Assembly (NCBI RefSeq): GCF_003336245.1
Contig: NZ_QPHM01000001.1
Location: 1,116,001 to 1,180,000, forward strand
Length of the DNA stretch: 64,000 bases
Source: Haloplanus salinus
GTDB taxonomy: Archaea; Halobacteriota; Halobacteria; Halobacteriales; Haloferacaceae
Reading direction: 5' to 3'
Both the position numbers and the translations under genes were made by a program. The notes under the pieces were generated by a model. It had not been told where the DNA came from, made no database searches, and was given only the letters and a program-made list of their open reading frames with translations. The number at the start of each line of letters is the position of its first letter. Position 1 is the first letter of the stretch. Shown here in pieces: positions 55,104-63,096 of the stretch.

Positions 55104-56618
55104 ATGACTGATCGGCCGCCCGTCGCCCTCGTCGTGGCCGTCGTCGTAGCGGCAAGCGCGGTTCCACTCGGCGCCGGCGTCGCGTCGGCGGAGAGCCAGG
55201 TCGTCGTCCAGTCGGTCGTCGTCGACCCGTCGACGCCCCGCGTCGGCGAGGACGTGACCGTCACCGCGACGCTCCGGAACTTCGAGGGCAGCAGCGACGC
55301 GGCGCGGATCAACCAGGTGTCGCTTCGCGCCGGAACCCGAACCCTCGCGACCGCCAAGGACTTGGGGACGCTCGGTCCCGGCGGCACGGTCGAACTCCCG
55401 CTCACCACGAACTTCGAGACGCCGGGGCGGAAGGACCTCACCCTCCACGTCTACGGACAGGGCATCGGCGGCGGGATCTTCAACATCCGGTATCCGGTGT
55501 CGGCGTCGGTCAACGAACGCGACAGCGACGTCCAACTCTCCCTGGAGACGCCGAGCGACCCCTCGACGGAGGGACGGGTGAACGTCACCGTCGCCAACGG
55601 CGCCCCGACCGACATCTCCAACCTCCAACTCACGCTCTCGGGACCGAACGCCACCGTCGACGACGCCAGCCGCGTGAACGCGTCGCTGGGGAGCGGCCGC
55701 GAGCGTCGCATCGAGTTCGACGTGGCCTTCACCGGTCCCGGTCCTCGACCGCTCACGGCGACGCTATCCTATCGCGACGCCGACGGCGACCGGCAGACGG
55801 TCGCCGAGTCGCGGGTGTTCGACGTCGACCCGCCCGAGGTGGACGCCGACCTCGACGCGGAGGTGGTCCGGGAGAACGGCTCCGCGCGTATCGACGCCAC
55901 GCTCACCAACTTCGGGAACGTCCCCCTGGAGTCGGTCCGCCTCCGCGCCGACGCGGACGGCGAGACGGTCGCGCGAAAACTCGTCGCGGACGTGGGGACG
56001 GAGTCGGCCCGCGATCTCTCGATCGGCGAGTCGAACCTGCCGGCCGGGGACGTGGCCTTGGTCGCGAGCTACGAGGCCGCCGGCGAGCGCTACGAGACGA
56101 CGACGAGCGTCGACTTCGCGCCGACGACCGACGGCAACATCTCGCTGACTGGGATCGAAGTGATCCCGACCGGCGGGGCGATCAGGCTCGCCGGCAGCGC
56201 CTCGAACACCGGCGAGACGGCCGTGACCGGCGCCGTCGTGAGCGTCGTCGGCACCGAGCGCGTGACGCCGGTGTCGCCGGCGAAAAACTACTTCGTCGGC
56301 AACGTCCCCGCGGGCGAGTTCACGTCGTTCGAGTTGACGGCGCGACTGGCGGGTAACCGGACCGACACGGTGCCGATCCGGATCAGCTACATCGCCGATG
56401 GCAAGGGGTACAGCCGGGTAGTCGACGTGACGATCGCCGCCGGCGCCGGCGCCGGGGCGTCGCGGGGTGGATCGGAGTCCGACGGCCCGTCGGGCGGGGG
56501 TGGGTTCCTCGGCCTCGGCCGCATCGACGTGGTCGGCATCCTCCTCCGTCTCGCCCTGGTCGTCGCCGCGGGCGCCGGCGCGGTCTACTGGTGGCAGCGC
56601 CGCCGTTCCGACGAGTGA
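55104..56618 (+). CDS. CARDB-type extracellular protein with C-terminal anchor
   Basis: 504 residues. A signal peptide ends near GVASAES (about 27). Four or so CARDB/COG1361-type Ig-like beta domains repeat (for example VTVTATLRNFEGSSDAARIN, RINATL-type strands, RIDATLTNFGNVPLESVRLR, and RLAGSASNTGETAVTGAVVS). A Gly/Ser linker and one membrane helix (VGILLRLALVVAAGAGAVYW) end in QRRRSDE. It is coupled to the ABC ATPase (TGATG at 56616-56620). This three-gene set resembles MacB-like exporters whose partner protein works outside the membrane. Confidence 0.87.
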   Translation: MTDRPPVALVVAVVVAASAVPLGAGVASAESQVVVQSVVVDPSTPRVGEDVTVTATLRNFEGSSDAARINQVSLRAGTRTLATAKDLGTLGPGGTVELPLTTNFETPGRKDLTLHVYGQGIGGGIFNIRYPVSASVNERDSDVQLSLETPSDPSTEGRVNVTVANGAPTDISNLQLTLSGPNATVDDASRVNASLGSGRERRIEFDVAFTGPGPRPLTATLSYRDADGDRQTVAESRVFDVDPPEVDADLDAEVVRENGSARIDATLTNFGNVPLESVRLRADADGETVARKLVADVGTESARDLSIGESNLPAGDVALVASYEAAGERYETTTSVDFAPTTDGNISLTGIEVIPTGGAIRLAGSASNTGETAVTGAVVSVVGTERVTPVSPAKNYFVGNVPAGEFTSFELTARLAGNRTDTVPIRISYIADGKGYSRVVDVTIAAGAGAGASRGGSESDGPSGGGGFLGLGRIDVVGILLRLALVVAAGAGAVYWWQRRRSDE

Positions 56619-57331
56619 TGACGGGGCGCGATTCCGCCGCCGCGGCCGACGACGAACCGGGGGCCGTCGGCGACCCGGTGGCCGAACTCGACGACGTGAC
56701 CAAGGAGTACCGGAGCGGCGGCGAGACCATCGCCGCCCTCGCGGACGTCGACTTCGCGGTCGAACCGGGCGAGATGGTCGCCGTCATCGGTCCCAGCGGC
56801 TCCGGAAAGAGTACGCTGCTGAACGTGCTCGGTCTCCTCGACGTTCCCACCGCGGGGACGGTGCGGCTCGACGGCGACGACGTGACCGACTACGACGACG
56901 AGGCGCGGACGATGGCCCGCCGCCGGACCATCGGCTTCGTCTTCCAGTCGTTCCACCTCGTCCCCATGCTGACCGCCGTCGAGAACGTCCTCGTGCCGAC
57001 GATGTTCGTCGAGGGGGACCAGCGGGCGCGGGCGCGGGCGCTGCTGGAACGGATGGGACTCGGCGACCGACTCGACCACCGTCCCGATCAGCTCTCGGGC
57101 GGCCAGCGTCAGCGCGTCGCCATCGCCAGGGCGCTGGTGAACGAGCCGCGGCTCCTGCTCGCGGACGAGCCGACCGGTAACCTCGACCGCGACACCGGAC
57201 GCCGGATTCTGAACGAGTTCGAGCGCATCAGTACGGAGGCGGAGGTGGGCGTGGTCGCGGTCACCCACGACGAACTGGTGACGGAGTTCACCGACCGGAC
57301 GGTCGAACTCGTCGACGGGGTGATCCAGTAG
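56618..57331 (+). CDS. ABC transporter ATP-binding protein (LolD/MacB-type)
   Basis: 237 residues. Walker A GPSGSGKST (about 57), Q-loop VFQSFHLVPM, signature LSGGQRQRVAIARAL (about 154), Walker B LLLADEPTGNLD and H-loop VAVTHD are complete. The subfamily moves or extracts lipoproteins and peptides with an FtsX-like permease. The ATG overlaps the stop of the CARDB gene and its own stop overlaps the permease start (TAGTG at 57329-57333). Confidence 0.94.
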   Translation: MTGRDSAAAADDEPGAVGDPVAELDDVTKEYRSGGETIAALADVDFAVEPGEMVAVIGPSGSGKSTLLNVLGLLDVPTAGTVRLDGDDVTDYDDEARTMARRRTIGFVFQSFHLVPMLTAVENVLVPTMFVEGDQRARARALLERMGLGDRLDHRPDQLSGGQRQRVAIARALVNEPRLLLADEPTGNLDRDTGRRILNEFERISTEAEVGVVAVTHDELVTEFTDRTVELVDGVIQ

Positions 57332-58452
57332 TGGACCCCCTCGACTTCCCGGCGCTCCGGATGGCGTGGCTCAACCTCCAGCGCAACCGGCTCCGAACCG
57401 GGCTGGCGACGCTCGGCATCGTCATCGGCGTCGTCGCCATCGCGGCCATCGGCATCACGGGGACGGCGCTCCAGTACGGCGCCACGCAGGAACTCGGCGG
57501 GCTCTCGAACACCGTGACGGTGTTCCCGGGCGAGGAGAACGAGGACGGCGTCGTCACCGACGGGCAGGTGGACTCGATAGAGCGGGTGGCGACCGGCGCC
57601 GTGGTCGTCCCGCGGCGCACGGAGACGCTGACGGTGGCCTCCCGGTCCGAGCGCCGGCAGGTGACCGTGCAGGCGATGTCCCGACCCGCGGCGCTCTACG
57701 ACGCCGCGGAAGGGACCGTCCCGTCGCCGATGCGGAGCGGCGCCCTGATCAACGCCGAACTGGCCGCGGAGCTCGGGGTGGAACTCGGACAGACCGTCTC
57801 CATCGGGGGCCGCTCGTATCGGATCATGGCCATCCTCGACGAACCGGGCGGCTTCGGACAGGGCGTCTCGGTCGTCGTCCCCCTCGACGACGTCGGCGGG
57901 GACGGCTACGATCAGGTGACCGTCGTCGCCGAGGACGGCGAGGACGCCCAGCGCCTGGCCGCGGAGATTCCGGCGGAACTGAACCAGCGCGAGGAGGTGG
58001 TGGGGACGTTCACCCCCGCCGACATCCAGGAGACCGTCAGCGGCTTCTTCGCCACGCTGAACGCCGCGCTCCTCGGCGTCGGCTCCATCTCGCTGGTCGT
58101 CGCCGGCGTCAGCATCCTGAACGTCATGCTGATGAGCGTCGTCGAGCGCCGTGCCGAGATCGGCGTCTTTCGGGCCGTGGGCATCCGGCGCCGGGAGGTG
58201 ATGCGGATGATCGTCGCCGAGGCCGCGCTCCTCGGCGTCGTCGGCGGCGCCGTCGGCGTCGTCCTCTCGGTGCTGATCGGCTACACCGTCAACGGGCAGC
58301 TCAACGGCCAGCCGGGGCTGGTCTTCCAGCCGCGTAACCTAGAGTTCCTCGCGCTCGGCTTCGGCTTCGCGGTGGTCGCGAGCACGATCAGCGGCCTCTA
58401 TCCCGCCTGGAAGGCGTCGACCGCGAACCCGGTCGAGGTGCTGCGGGGCTGA
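57331..58452 (+). CDS. ABC transporter permease (MacB/FtsX family)
   Basis: 373 residues from a GTG at 57331. One N-terminal helix (TGLATLGIVIGVVAIAAIGI), an extracytoplasmic MacB periplasmic-type core (about 45-240), and three C-terminal helices, including LLGVGSISLVVAGVSILNVM and the coupling helix EIGVFRAVGIRRREVMRMIV. It ends YPAWKASTANPVEVLRG, the standard family tail. Together with the ATPase it works as a mechanotransmitter rather than a classical channel. The CARDB protein is the likely external partner. Confidence 0.93.
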   Translation: MDPLDFPALRMAWLNLQRNRLRTGLATLGIVIGVVAIAAIGITGTALQYGATQELGGLSNTVTVFPGEENEDGVVTDGQVDSIERVATGAVVVPRRTETLTVASRSERRQVTVQAMSRPAALYDAAEGTVPSPMRSGALINAELAAELGVELGQTVSIGGRSYRIMAILDEPGGFGQGVSVVVPLDDVGGDGYDQVTVVAEDGEDAQRLAAEIPAELNQREEVVGTFTPADIQETVSGFFATLNAALLGVGSISLVVAGVSILNVMLMSVVERRAEIGVFRAVGIRRREVMRMIVAEAALLGVVGGAVGVVLSVLIGYTVNGQLNGQPGLVFQPRNLEFLALGFGFAVVASTISGLYPAWKASTANPVEVLRG

Positions 58453-58513
58453 GCCCGCCCTGCGACGGCGTGGGAAACCGTTATGTGAACCCACTGCGCA
58501 AGCCCCGGTAGTT

Positions 58514-60481
58514 ATGGGACGGACGCTCACGGAAAAGATTCTGGAGGATCACCTCGTCGACGGCGAGGTCGAGACGGGCGAGGAGGTCGGCATCGCCGTC
58601 GATCAGACCATCGCCCACGACCTGACGGGGACGATGGCGTGGCTCCAGTTCGAGGCGCTCGGCCTCGACGAAGTACAGGTCGAGGTGGCCGGCCAGCACT
58701 GCGACCACCAGACCTACCAGCCGGACTTCAAAGTCTCGGACGACCACCGTTTCCTCCGCTCGGCGGCTGGCACCTACGGCGCCTACTTCGCCCGACCGGG
58801 CACCGGCATCCTCCACCAGGTCCACAAGGAGAACTTCACGGCGCCGGGCAAGACGCTCATCGGTGCGGACTCCCACACCCCGACGGCCGGCGGCCTCGGC
58901 TGTCTCGGCATCGGCACCGGCGGCCTCGACGTGGCGACGGCGATGGGCGGCGCACCCTACTATCTCGACGTGCCCGAGATCGTCAACGTCCGGCTCGAAG
59001 GCGAACTCCCGGAGTGGTCGACGGCGAAGGACGTGATTCTCGAACTCCTCCGCCGATACTCGGTCAAGTTCGGCGTCGGCAAGGTGTTCGAGTACACCGG
59101 TCCCGGCGTCGAGACGCTCTCCGCCCACGAGCGGACCGTCATCACGAACATGGGGACGGAACTCGGCGCGACCACCTCCATCTTCCCCTCCGACGAGCGG
59201 ACGGAGGAGTTCTTCGAGCGACTCGGCCGCTCGGAGGATTTCGCCGAGGTGAGCCCCGATCCCGACGCGGAGTACGACGACGACGTCGTCGTCGACCTTT
59301 CGGCCGTCGAACCGTTGATCGCGTGTCCGTCGATGCCCGACAACGTGGTGCCGGTCCGCGAAGTCGCCGGCACCCAGACGGACCAGGTGCTCGTCGGCTC
59401 CTGTACGAACGGCGCCTACGAGGACATCCTCCCCGTGGCGAAGCTGCTCCGCGACCGCGAAGTGGCGACGCGGACGGAGACCATCGTGGCCCCCGGCTCC
59501 AAGCAGGCCGCCGAGATGGCCGCTCGGAACGGCCTCACCGCGGAACTGATGGCCGCCGGCGTCAACATCTCCGAGGCGACGTGTGGCGCCTGCATCGGCG
59601 CCGGCCACGTCCCCGCCAGTGATTCCGTGAGCGTCCGCACCTTCAACCGCAACTTCGAGGGCCGCTCCGGGATGGAAGAGGACGCGGTCTACCTCTGCTC
59701 GCCCGAGGTGGCGGCGGCGACGGCGCTGACCGGCGAGATCACCGATCCGCGTGACCTGGCCGCCGAAGTCGACGACTTGGAGGCGCCCGGCTTCGAGTAC
59801 CCCGAGCGCTACATCGGCGCCAGCGAGTCCGACATCATCATGCCCGACCAAGCCGTCGACGACGGCCTGGTCAAGGGGCCGAACATCGACGAAGTGCCGC
59901 TGAAGGCGCCGCTCGGCAGTGAGCTGTCGGGACCGGCGCTCCTGAAGATGCCGGACAACATCACGACCGACCACATCATCCCGGCGACCCAGGAGGTGTC
60001 GGTCTACCGCTCGAACGTGCCCAAGCTCTCCGAGTTCACGCTCAAGCGGGTCGACGAAACGTTCGCGGGGCGGGCCGCCGAGGCCGACGGCGGGTTCCTC
60101 GTCGCCGGCGAGAACTACGGCCAGGGCTCCTCCCGGGAACACGCCGCGCTCTGTCCGATGTATCTCGGAATCCACGGCGTCCTCGCGCGGTCCTTCGCCC
60201 GCATCCACAAGTCCAACCTGATCAACTTCGGGCTCCTGCCGCTGACCATCGACCGGGAGACGTACGAGCGGATCGAGCAGGGCGACCGTGTCGAACTCGT
60301 CGACGACGCCGTCGAGACCGTCGAGAGCGGGCAGGAGACGTTCACGGTTCGCGTCGACGGCGACTGGGAGGCCGAGGCACACCTCGACGCCAACGAGCGC
60401 GAGCGCGAACTGCTCGCGGCCGGTGGCAAACTCCCACACACGCGCCGGGAGTTCGCCGACGGCGTCGACGAAGAAGCGTAG
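58514..60481 (+). CDS. Aconitate hydratase paralogue (copy 2)
   Basis: 655 residues, MGRTLTEKILEDHLVDGEVE. It aligns with copy 1 without large gaps. Over the first 150 residues about 70% match by eye. The cluster cysteines are kept, but the site reads ATCGACIGAGHV where copy 1 has STCGPCIGIGHV, and other substrate-loop positions differ (for example GAYEDILPVAKLL). It may be a second aconitase for another condition, or act on a related acid such as methylcitrate/methylaconitate. That is inference. It lies 62 nt after the ABC permease and upstream of a purine permease. Confidence 0.88.
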   Translation: MGRTLTEKILEDHLVDGEVETGEEVGIAVDQTIAHDLTGTMAWLQFEALGLDEVQVEVAGQHCDHQTYQPDFKVSDDHRFLRSAAGTYGAYFARPGTGILHQVHKENFTAPGKTLIGADSHTPTAGGLGCLGIGTGGLDVATAMGGAPYYLDVPEIVNVRLEGELPEWSTAKDVILELLRRYSVKFGVGKVFEYTGPGVETLSAHERTVITNMGTELGATTSIFPSDERTEEFFERLGRSEDFAEVSPDPDAEYDDDVVVDLSAVEPLIACPSMPDNVVPVREVAGTQTDQVLVGSCTNGAYEDILPVAKLLRDREVATRTETIVAPGSKQAAEMAARNGLTAELMAAGVNISEATCGACIGAGHVPASDSVSVRTFNRNFEGRSGMEEDAVYLCSPEVAAATALTGEITDPRDLAAEVDDLEAPGFEYPERYIGASESDIIMPDQAVDDGLVKGPNIDEVPLKAPLGSELSGPALLKMPDNITTDHIIPATQEVSVYRSNVPKLSEFTLKRVDETFAGRAAEADGGFLVAGENYGQGSSREHAALCPMYLGIHGVLARSFARIHKSNLINFGLLPLTIDRETYERIEQGDRVELVDDAVETVESGQETFTVRVDGDWEAEAHLDANERERELLAAGGKLPHTRREFADGVDEEA

Positions 60482-60578
60482 GCGGGGATCGGGAGCCCTC
60501 GCCGGCTCGGGACGTTCGAAGGCGGCCGCCGAGTCGCATGCCAACCGTTAAGTACCGGATTACTGATGTCGAGCGTAT

Positions 60579-61979
60579 ATGGCGCTGCGTGACTCGCTGG
60601 CGAACTACTTTGACTTCGAGGAGCACGGAACGACGCTCCGGACGGAGGTACTCGCGGGACTCACGACGTTTCTGACGATGTCGTACATCGTCGTCGTGAA
60701 TCCGAGCATCCTCGTCGGGATTCCGGGTGAGAAACCAGGTATCGTCGTCGCGGGCTACGGGCCCGGCGAGGTACAGTCGATGCTCGCCGTCGTCACCATC
60801 GTCGCGGCGGCGACGGCGACGCTGATCATGGCGCTGTACGCCAACCGGCCGTTCGGTCAGGCGCCCGGACTCGGCCTGAACGCCTTCTTCGCGTTCACCG
60901 TCGTCGGGGCGCTCGGCATCCCCTGGCAGACGGCGCTCGCCGCCGTCGTCGTCGAGGGGATCGTCTTCATCGCCCTCACCGCCGTCGGGGCCCGCGAGTA
61001 CATCATCCGGGCGTTTCCGGAACCCGTCAAATTCGCCGTCGGCACCGGTATCGGCCTCTTTCTCGCCATCATCGGGCTGCAGGCGATGGGTATCGTCGTC
61101 GACGACCCGGCGACGCTGGTCCAGCTCGGCCCCGTCGCGACCGACCCGGTCGCCATCGTCTCCGTCGTCGGCCTCCTGTTTACCTTCGCGCTCTACGCCC
61201 GCGGGATTCGCGGCTCGATCATCCTCGGCATCGCCGTGACGACGGCGCTCGGCTGGGTCGTCGCCAACGCGGGCCTCGTGGGCGGTGACGCGGCCGGTCG
61301 TCTCGTCGCCGGCGGCGCCAGCGCCACCTACGACATCACGCCCCTCGCGGGTGCCTTCGTCGTCGGCCTCGCCGACATCGAGGCGTTCACGTTCGCTCTG
61401 GTCGTGTTCACGTTCTTTTTCGTCGACTTCTTCGACACCGCAGGGACGCTCACCGGCGTCGCCCAGATCGCGGGCTTTCTCGACGAGAAGGGGAACCTCC
61501 CGGACATCGACAAGCCGCTGATGGCCGACGCCGTCGGTACGACGGTCGGCGGGATGCTCGGCACCTCCACCGTCACGACCTACATCGAGTCCGCGTCGGG
61601 CGTCGAGGAGGGCGGCCGGACGGGGATGACCGCCCTCGTCGTCGCCCTGCTCTTTCTCGCGTCGCTGGCGGTCGTCCCCCTCGCCGCCGCCATCCCCCTC
61701 TACGCCTCCCACATCGCCCTCGTCGTCATCGGCGTCGTCATGCTCGGCAACGTCGTCGACATCGCGTGGGACGATCTCTCCTACGCGATTCCGGCGGGGA
61801 TGACCATCCTCGTGATGCCCCTGACCTACTCCATCGCGACGGGCATCGCGGCCGGCATCGTCACCTACCCCATCGTGAAGGCTGCGCGCGGCGAGTGGCG
61901 CGACGTGCGCCCCGGCCACTGGGTACTCGCGGGCGCGTTCGTGATGTACTACGTCGTGCGGACGAACACGCTGGCGTAA
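60579..61979 (+). CDS. NCS2-family purine/nucleobase permease (AzgA-like)
   Basis: 466 residues with about 12-14 helices. It starts ANYFDFEEHGTTLRTEVLAG and LTTFLTMSYIVVVNPSIL, diagnostic of AzgA/GhxP-type hypoxanthine-adenine-guanine permeases. Further motifs are APGLGLNAFFAFTVV (TM3), VVFTFFFVDFFDTAGTLTGV and the GTSTVTTYIESASGVEEGGR loop near 330. It takes up purine bases with protons. AT-rich promoter-like sequence lies just upstream (TTAAGTACCGG, about 60547). Confidence 0.92.
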   Translation: MALRDSLANYFDFEEHGTTLRTEVLAGLTTFLTMSYIVVVNPSILVGIPGEKPGIVVAGYGPGEVQSMLAVVTIVAAATATLIMALYANRPFGQAPGLGLNAFFAFTVVGALGIPWQTALAAVVVEGIVFIALTAVGAREYIIRAFPEPVKFAVGTGIGLFLAIIGLQAMGIVVDDPATLVQLGPVATDPVAIVSVVGLLFTFALYARGIRGSIILGIAVTTALGWVVANAGLVGGDAAGRLVAGGASATYDITPLAGAFVVGLADIEAFTFALVVFTFFFVDFFDTAGTLTGVAQIAGFLDEKGNLPDIDKPLMADAVGTTVGGMLGTSTVTTYIESASGVEEGGRTGMTALVVALLFLASLAVVPLAAAIPLYASHIALVVIGVVMLGNVVDIAWDDLSYAIPAGMTILVMPLTYSIATGIAAGIVTYPIVKAARGEWRDVRPGHWVLAGAFVMYYVVRTNTLA

Positions 61980-62050
61980 GTCCGTCGGCCTCGCGTCCAC
62001 GGCGCACACGGCCGTCGGCCTCAAGTTCGCGGAGCCTGTAGAGGGACTCG

Positions 62051-62299
62051 ATGTCGAACTTGGAACTCTACGAACTCTCCGGGTGTCCCTACTGCGCGAA
62101 GGTAAAGACCAAACTCGACGAACTCGGGCTGGAGTACGTCTCCCACGAAGTGCCGCGCTCGCACTCCGAGCGGACGGAGGTGGAGGACGTGAGCGGGCAG
62201 ACGGGCGTCCCCGTCCTGGTCGACCCGGATCACGACGTCGAAGGGATGCCCGAGAGCGACGACATCGTCGCGTATCTGGACGAGACGTACGGCGCCTAG
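62051..62299 (+). CDS. Glutaredoxin-like thiol protein
   Basis: 82 residues, MSNLELYELSGCPYCAKVKT, with the CPYC active site at residues 12-15, the cis-Pro motif QTGVPVLVDPD near 50, and PESDDIVAYLDETYGA at the end. Haloarchaea lack glutathione and use gamma-glutamylcysteine, so it probably exchanges disulfides with that thiol or with thioredoxin reductase. The start at 62051 is the only ATG that fits. Confidence 0.9.
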   Translation: MSNLELYELSGCPYCAKVKTKLDELGLEYVSHEVPRSHSERTEVEDVSGQTGVPVLVDPDHDVEGMPESDDIVAYLDETYGA

Positions 62300-62336
62300 G
62301 ACGGCACTGATTAGAGTAGCGCAATTGGATTGTGAA

Positions 62337-62640
62337 CACCTCGAAAGCCCCCGGCGTCTCGGCTCCCAGGACTCGCTGCGCTCCTCACTCCGTTGCGGTG
62401 CTTACTTCGTCCGGGCACGCCGGGACGCCGGCCCCTTTCAGTCCCGCCCGCATCGGCTGGCCGACCGGCCGCCGGGCGGGACTGAAAGGGGCGACTCGCT
62501 GGAGGAAGGCGGGCGACGTAAGCACGCGAGCGAAGCGAGCGCGCGCAGCGAGGTTCGCGCACGGCTCCGCCGTGCGCGTGTCCGAGGCGGCTTTGCCGCC
62601 TCGCTACCCCCGACTCCAGCGAGGCGGGGCTTTCGAGGTG
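62337..62640. repeat. 0.3-kb palindrome-rich element with terminal inverted repeats
   Basis: CACCTCGAAAGCCCC at 62337-62351 is the exact reverse complement of 62626-62640. Inside, a 20-bp perfect inverted repeat (GCCCCTTTCAGTCCCGCCCG at 62431-62450, its complement at 62473-62492) frames a 22-nt loop. Smaller hairpins follow (GCGCACGG/CCGTGCGC and GAGGCGG/CCGCCTC). There is no coding frame of note. It may be a MITE-like element or a structured non-coding RNA. Its right end overlaps the frameshift tail of the cupin gene. Confidence 0.75.
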
Positions 62641-63083
62641 GTTACAGTTTCACAGGTGTATCTCAACACTATTCCTAGGACTCCTCGACGACGTACGACC
62701 CGAAGTCGTCGCCTCCCGACCGGCGGCGCGCCGACGGCCAGCCGGACGTGGGTCTCGTCGGAGTGATTGACCAGACTGCGGACCGTCTCCGGGGCGACGC
62801 GGGCGACGCCGCCGGCGGGCACGTCGTGGACCTCGCCGGCGAGCGATAGCTGGCCGCCGTCCATCGAGACGAACACCTCCTCCTGTCCCTCGTGGAAGTG
62901 GGGCGTCGTCACCTCGCCCGGCTCGACGACGACCTGATTCACCCGGAGTTCGGTCGCCCCGAGCGGCTCCGTCAGCTTCCGGACCGCCGTCTCACACGTG
63001 TCGAACTGGTCGGCCGGTACGTCGGCGGGGTGGACGATACTGTAGCCGTCCGTCGTGGGCGAGGCGTCGCTGCGGGCGCGCAA
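62604..63083 (-). CDS. Cupin-domain protein with frameshifted C-terminus
   Basis: A cupin of about 135 residues. Motif 1 PHFHEGQEEVFVSMDGG (about 63-79) and the second strand set GGVARVAPETVRSLVNHSDE supply metal ligands His, His and Glu. It starts at a TTG (63083); no ATG is available before the upstream gene. At the 3' end the frame slips: after GAPPVG one missing base would give GDDFGSYVVEES and a stop at 62675-62677, matching relatives. As written the frame runs 71 nt further into the palindromic element, adding about 24 foreign residues. It may be a true mutation or a sequencing error. Confidence 0.8.
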   Translation of the reverse strand: MRARSDASPTTDGYSIVHPADVPADQFDTCETAVRKLTEPLGATELRVNQVVVEPGEVTTPHFHEGQEEVFVSMDGGQLSLAGEVHDVPAGGVARVAPETVRSLVNHSDETHVRLAVGAPPVGRRRLRVVRRRGVLGIVLRYTCETVTTSKAPPRWSRG

Positions 63084-63096
63084 AATCCTTTGCCGG

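Noticed and set aside
60342-62339. A 665-aa minus-strand frame across the purine permease
   Set aside because: Antisense shadow; extreme Asp/Arg/Gly content and no membrane or catalytic motif.
62337-62640. CRISPR-like repeats
   Set aside because: The repeats are inverted and nested, not spaced direct repeats of equal length. No array occurs anywhere in the window.
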